Origin: Anderseniella sp039978075
Lineage (GTDB): Bacteria; Pseudomonadota; Alphaproteobacteria; Rhizobiales; Aestuariivirgaceae
Direction of reading: 5' to 3'
Assembly: GCA_039978075.1 (NCBI GenBank)
Contig: JBDWCA010000002.1
Coordinates: 744,001 to 808,000, forward strand
DNA length: 64,000 nucleotides
A program made the position numbers and the translations under genes. The notes below the pieces were generated by a model that saw nothing but the letters and a program-made list of their open reading frames with translations, had not been told where the DNA came from and searched no databases. This document shows, piece after piece, positions 62,009-64,000 of this stretch (positions are counted from its first letter, which is position 1; the number at the start of each line of letters is the position of its first letter).

Positions 62009-62180
62009 GTTTGCCGCGGGTGTTTGGGTTGCAATTCGCTGCAATCGTTACTTTTTCAGGTTTAGCCTCGATTACAGTCCGTCAGGCCTTTCTATGCCTG
62101 TGCAAATTCGCTACTGCTAATCCGTGTCCGCAGTCTTTGATTTGCGCGATAAAAATGATGTGGTTTGAGCCGAGGCCGGA

Positions 62181-63056
62181 ATGAACACTGTTGCACAGCG
62201 CATCCGTCAACGCGGGTGGCTCTCATGGGTTAAAATCGCCGCTTTTGCCGGTCTGATCGGTGTAACCGGGAGTGCTGCGCCGGTACTGGCGGCAGATGAG
62301 CTGCCCCTGTTCCGGCAGGTTGCGAAAGCCGATGTGACCACGAGCCTGCGCAAGGTGCGCCGTGTCCGGTTTGCCGTGGATACCGGGTTTCCGCCGTTTG
62401 CATTCAGGGACACCGCCGGTGCCCTGACAGGTTTTCTGCCGTTGTCCGTTGACGCCATGTGCACTGATCTGAAAATAAAATGTGAATTCGTGATCCAGGA
62501 TACCGACAAGATGGAAGGCGCCCTGACCGGCAACGAGGCCGATGTCGCGGTCTACATGAAAGGGCGCGATGAACTGGATTTTGCAAAACTGGAGTTCACC
62601 CGCCCGTTCCTGCGCCCGTTCGGCCGATTTGCGACGCGAACCTCCAGCCCGATCAGAAAGACCGATGTTCGCACCCTGGCCGGCAAACGCATCGGGGTTC
62701 GCGAAGGAACAACCCACGCCAGCTTCATCAAACGGTATTTCAACCGGTCATTGCTGGTCTCTTTCCCAAATCACGAAGGCCTTTATGAAGCCACCCGTAC
62801 CGGCAAGGTCGATGTTGTGTTCGATGATGCATTTCGCCTGATGTTCTGGTTACAGGGCACGATTTCCAGGCAATGCTGTCATTTTGTCGGACGCGGATAT
62901 CTGGACACGTCACGGTTTTCAAAACCATTGACCATGGTAGTGCGCCGCGAGGATAATGATTTGCGTAAAGTGTTGGACTATGGTCTCGACCGCCTGCAGT
63001 CGTCGGGACGATTTGCACTGATTTACAATCGCTTTTTCCCGCAATCTCCATATTGA
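62181..63056 (+). CDS. periplasmic amino-acid-type substrate-binding protein (SBP family 3)
   Basis: 291 aa with a signal peptide (IAAFAGLIGVTGSAAPVLAAD) and the family-3 fold: VRFAVDTGFPPFAFRDTAGALTGFLPLSVDAMCTDL, the DxxG-like DKMEGALTGNEADV and GKRIGVREGTTHASFIKRYF. No permease is nearby, so it is an orphan receptor or a signalling receptor. Confidence 0.9.
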   Translation: MNTVAQRIRQRGWLSWVKIAAFAGLIGVTGSAAPVLAADELPLFRQVAKADVTTSLRKVRRVRFAVDTGFPPFAFRDTAGALTGFLPLSVDAMCTDLKIKCEFVIQDTDKMEGALTGNEADVAVYMKGRDELDFAKLEFTRPFLRPFGRFATRTSSPIRKTDVRTLAGKRIGVREGTTHASFIKRYFNRSLLVSFPNHEGLYEATRTGKVDVVFDDAFRLMFWLQGTISRQCCHFVGRGYLDTSRFSKPLTMVVRREDNDLRKVLDYGLDRLQSSGRFALIYNRFFPQSPY

Positions 63057-63691
63057 CCCCTGCACCCACACCTTTCCTGCACGACGGCCCTGAAGATGGT
63101 CCGGTGTTGCTACTGGCCCATGGCGCCGGCGCGCCAATGGATTCAGATTTCATGACCGAGATGGCAGGCCTGCTGGCAGGTTCTGGCATTCATGTGGTGA
63201 GATTTGAGTTCGCCTATATGCGCGCGCGCCGGGCCGACGGCAAAAGGCGGCCACCTCCTCGTATGCCTGGTCTGATCGAGGAATTCCGGCAGGTCATCTG
63301 CCGGTTTCCGAAAACCCCGGTGTTTATCGGCGGCAAGTCCATGGGGGGCCGGGTGGCCAGCATGATTGCCGCTGACCCGCAAGACGGCGATGAAATCGCC
63401 GGGTTGGTGTGCCTGGGCTATCCGTTTCATCCGTCTGGCAAGCCTGAAGCCTTGCGCACCGCGCACCTGCCGGCGATCACATGCCCGGCGCTGATCGTAC
63501 AGGGCGAGCGTGACCCGTTAGGCAACACGGATGATGTGTCGGGATATGATCTGCCGGCCAGCATGCAGGTTTTCTGGTCCGCTTTCGGCAATCATGATCT
63601 TGCACCGCCAAAAAAGTCAGGGCTTACAGTTCAGGAAAACTGGAGTGTGGCTGCAGGCGCAATCGTCGGATTTATCAATGAGAATGCGTAG
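63053..63691 (+). CDS. KANL3/Tex30-like alpha/beta hydrolase
   Basis: 212 aa starting at a TTG that overlaps the stop upstream (TTGA). LLAHGAGAPMDSDFM (oxyanion), GGKSMGGRVASM (nucleophile Ser), and late GERDPLGN and GNHDL (Asp/His). The family is widespread with unknown substrates. Confidence 0.85.
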   Translation: MTPAPTPFLHDGPEDGPVLLLAHGAGAPMDSDFMTEMAGLLAGSGIHVVRFEFAYMRARRADGKRRPPPRMPGLIEEFRQVICRFPKTPVFIGGKSMGGRVASMIAADPQDGDEIAGLVCLGYPFHPSGKPEALRTAHLPAITCPALIVQGERDPLGNTDDVSGYDLPASMQVFWSAFGNHDLAPPKKSGLTVQENWSVAAGAIVGFINENA

Positions 63692-63929
63692 GTTCGCAAT
63701 CTTGACCCAGGTACGGCCAGACAACCTGCCGCAAGCTGTTCCAGAACAGCTCGTGGGATGCAGGGCCCGGGGGTGGAACCCTGCATCCCGAATTGGTTGC
63801 GTCAGCTAAATTGCTGCAATGCAGCTCTTATACTTCTGCCACCAATAGCTGGAACCTGCGCTTCGTGCCGTTCGCAAGTATTTGTAACAATTGGTTGTTT
63901 CGACGTTTGCAACCTGTTGGTGTGACATT

Positions 63930-64000
63930 ATGGATGCCATTTTCGAAACCATAGCGGGCTGTCTGTCGAGGGAGGTATTGGTCACCCAGATCATCGCAAT
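63930..64000 (+). CDS. partial CDS at the right edge, possible peptidase E-type protein
   Basis: The frame is open from ATG 63930 to the end; a TTG at 63978 follows an AGGGAGG ribosome-binding site closely. The end reads LVTQIIA, which resembles the start of class I glutamine amidotransferase-like peptidase E proteins (TQIIAMGGGG). Too short to be sure. The 240 bases before it hold no gene I can support. Confidence 0.3.
   Translation, partial: MDAIFETIAGCLSREVLVTQIIA

Noticed and set aside
63806..63994. 62-aa minus-strand frame at the right end
   Set aside because: No ribosome-binding site or family; the opposite strand carries a better candidate gene start.

Overview
The window is a piece of an alphaproteobacterial chromosome, probably from the Rhizobiales/Hyphomicrobiales. 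The support is the gene order murA - DUF2948 - hisD - UPF0262 - low-MW phosphatase - maf - yacG - tRNA-Phe (about 19.6-25.2 kb, minus strand), and a tRNA-His that lacks G-1 and carries G1:U72 and A73, a state known from alphaproteobacteria. Core genes are G+C rich. The first 19.5 kb is visibly A+T richer and has mobile-element genes.

1-19.5 kb is a composite genomic island at the 3' end of tRNA-Phe. Left to right it holds: a subtilisin-like protease overlapping the start of what may be a metallo-beta-lactamase-fold gene; an operon of a two-TM protein, a VirD4/HerA-type ATPase and a membrane-anchored alpha/beta hydrolase; a replication-relaxation family gene, a DUF3768 gene, a RuvC-like gene with a decayed partial copy, and an XRE regulator; a second coupling-type ATPase and a large serine recombinase with its own 51-aa upstream ORF. 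Next comes a compact six-gene operon (12.7-17.9 kb): unknown protein, metal-dependent amidohydrolase, GNAT acetyltransferase, 49-aa peptide, B12-binding-type radical SAM enzyme, integral membrane protein. This operon is the best candidate for an undescribed system; it may be a peptide-modifying (RiPP-like) pathway. The island ends with a decayed integrase remnant, repeat clusters, a degenerate inverted copy of the tRNA-Phe 3' end and an intact tyrosine integrase.

25-36 kb is core and lineage-specific material: tRNA-Thr; a TAXI-type solute-binding protein fused to a Cu/Zn superoxide dismutase domain and flanked by about 215-bp direct repeats, each encoding a 31-aa single-TM peptide translationally coupled to a second small ORF; a P-loop kinase; two unknown proteins and an XRE regulator; TrkH, a thermonuclease, MoaE and an AsmA-family protein.

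36-53 kb is catabolic and sensory. It has acetoacetyl-CoA synthetase, then an XRE-cupin regulator divergent from a five-gene oxidation operon (luciferase-like monooxygenase, GST, flavin reductase, formamidase-like hydrolase, SnoaL-like protein). A GntR regulator with an operator array precedes a branched-chain-amino-acid-type ABC transporter and a hydantoin/Asp-Glu racemase-family enzyme. That module lies between a 3' fragment of a PAS histidine kinase gene and the intact gene.

52-64 kb holds tRNA-His and a TAXI-TRAP transporter operon with a universal stress protein and glycerate 2-kinase, convergent with a 3-oxo-tetronate kinase-family gene that is itself divergent from a PfkB kinase. Together these suggest uptake and phosphorylation of a small sugar acid. 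After them come an array of C(GAA)G triloop hairpins, a SPASM-like radical SAM gene, tRNA-Gly, a periplasmic solute-binding protein, a Tex30-like hydrolase and the start of a last gene.
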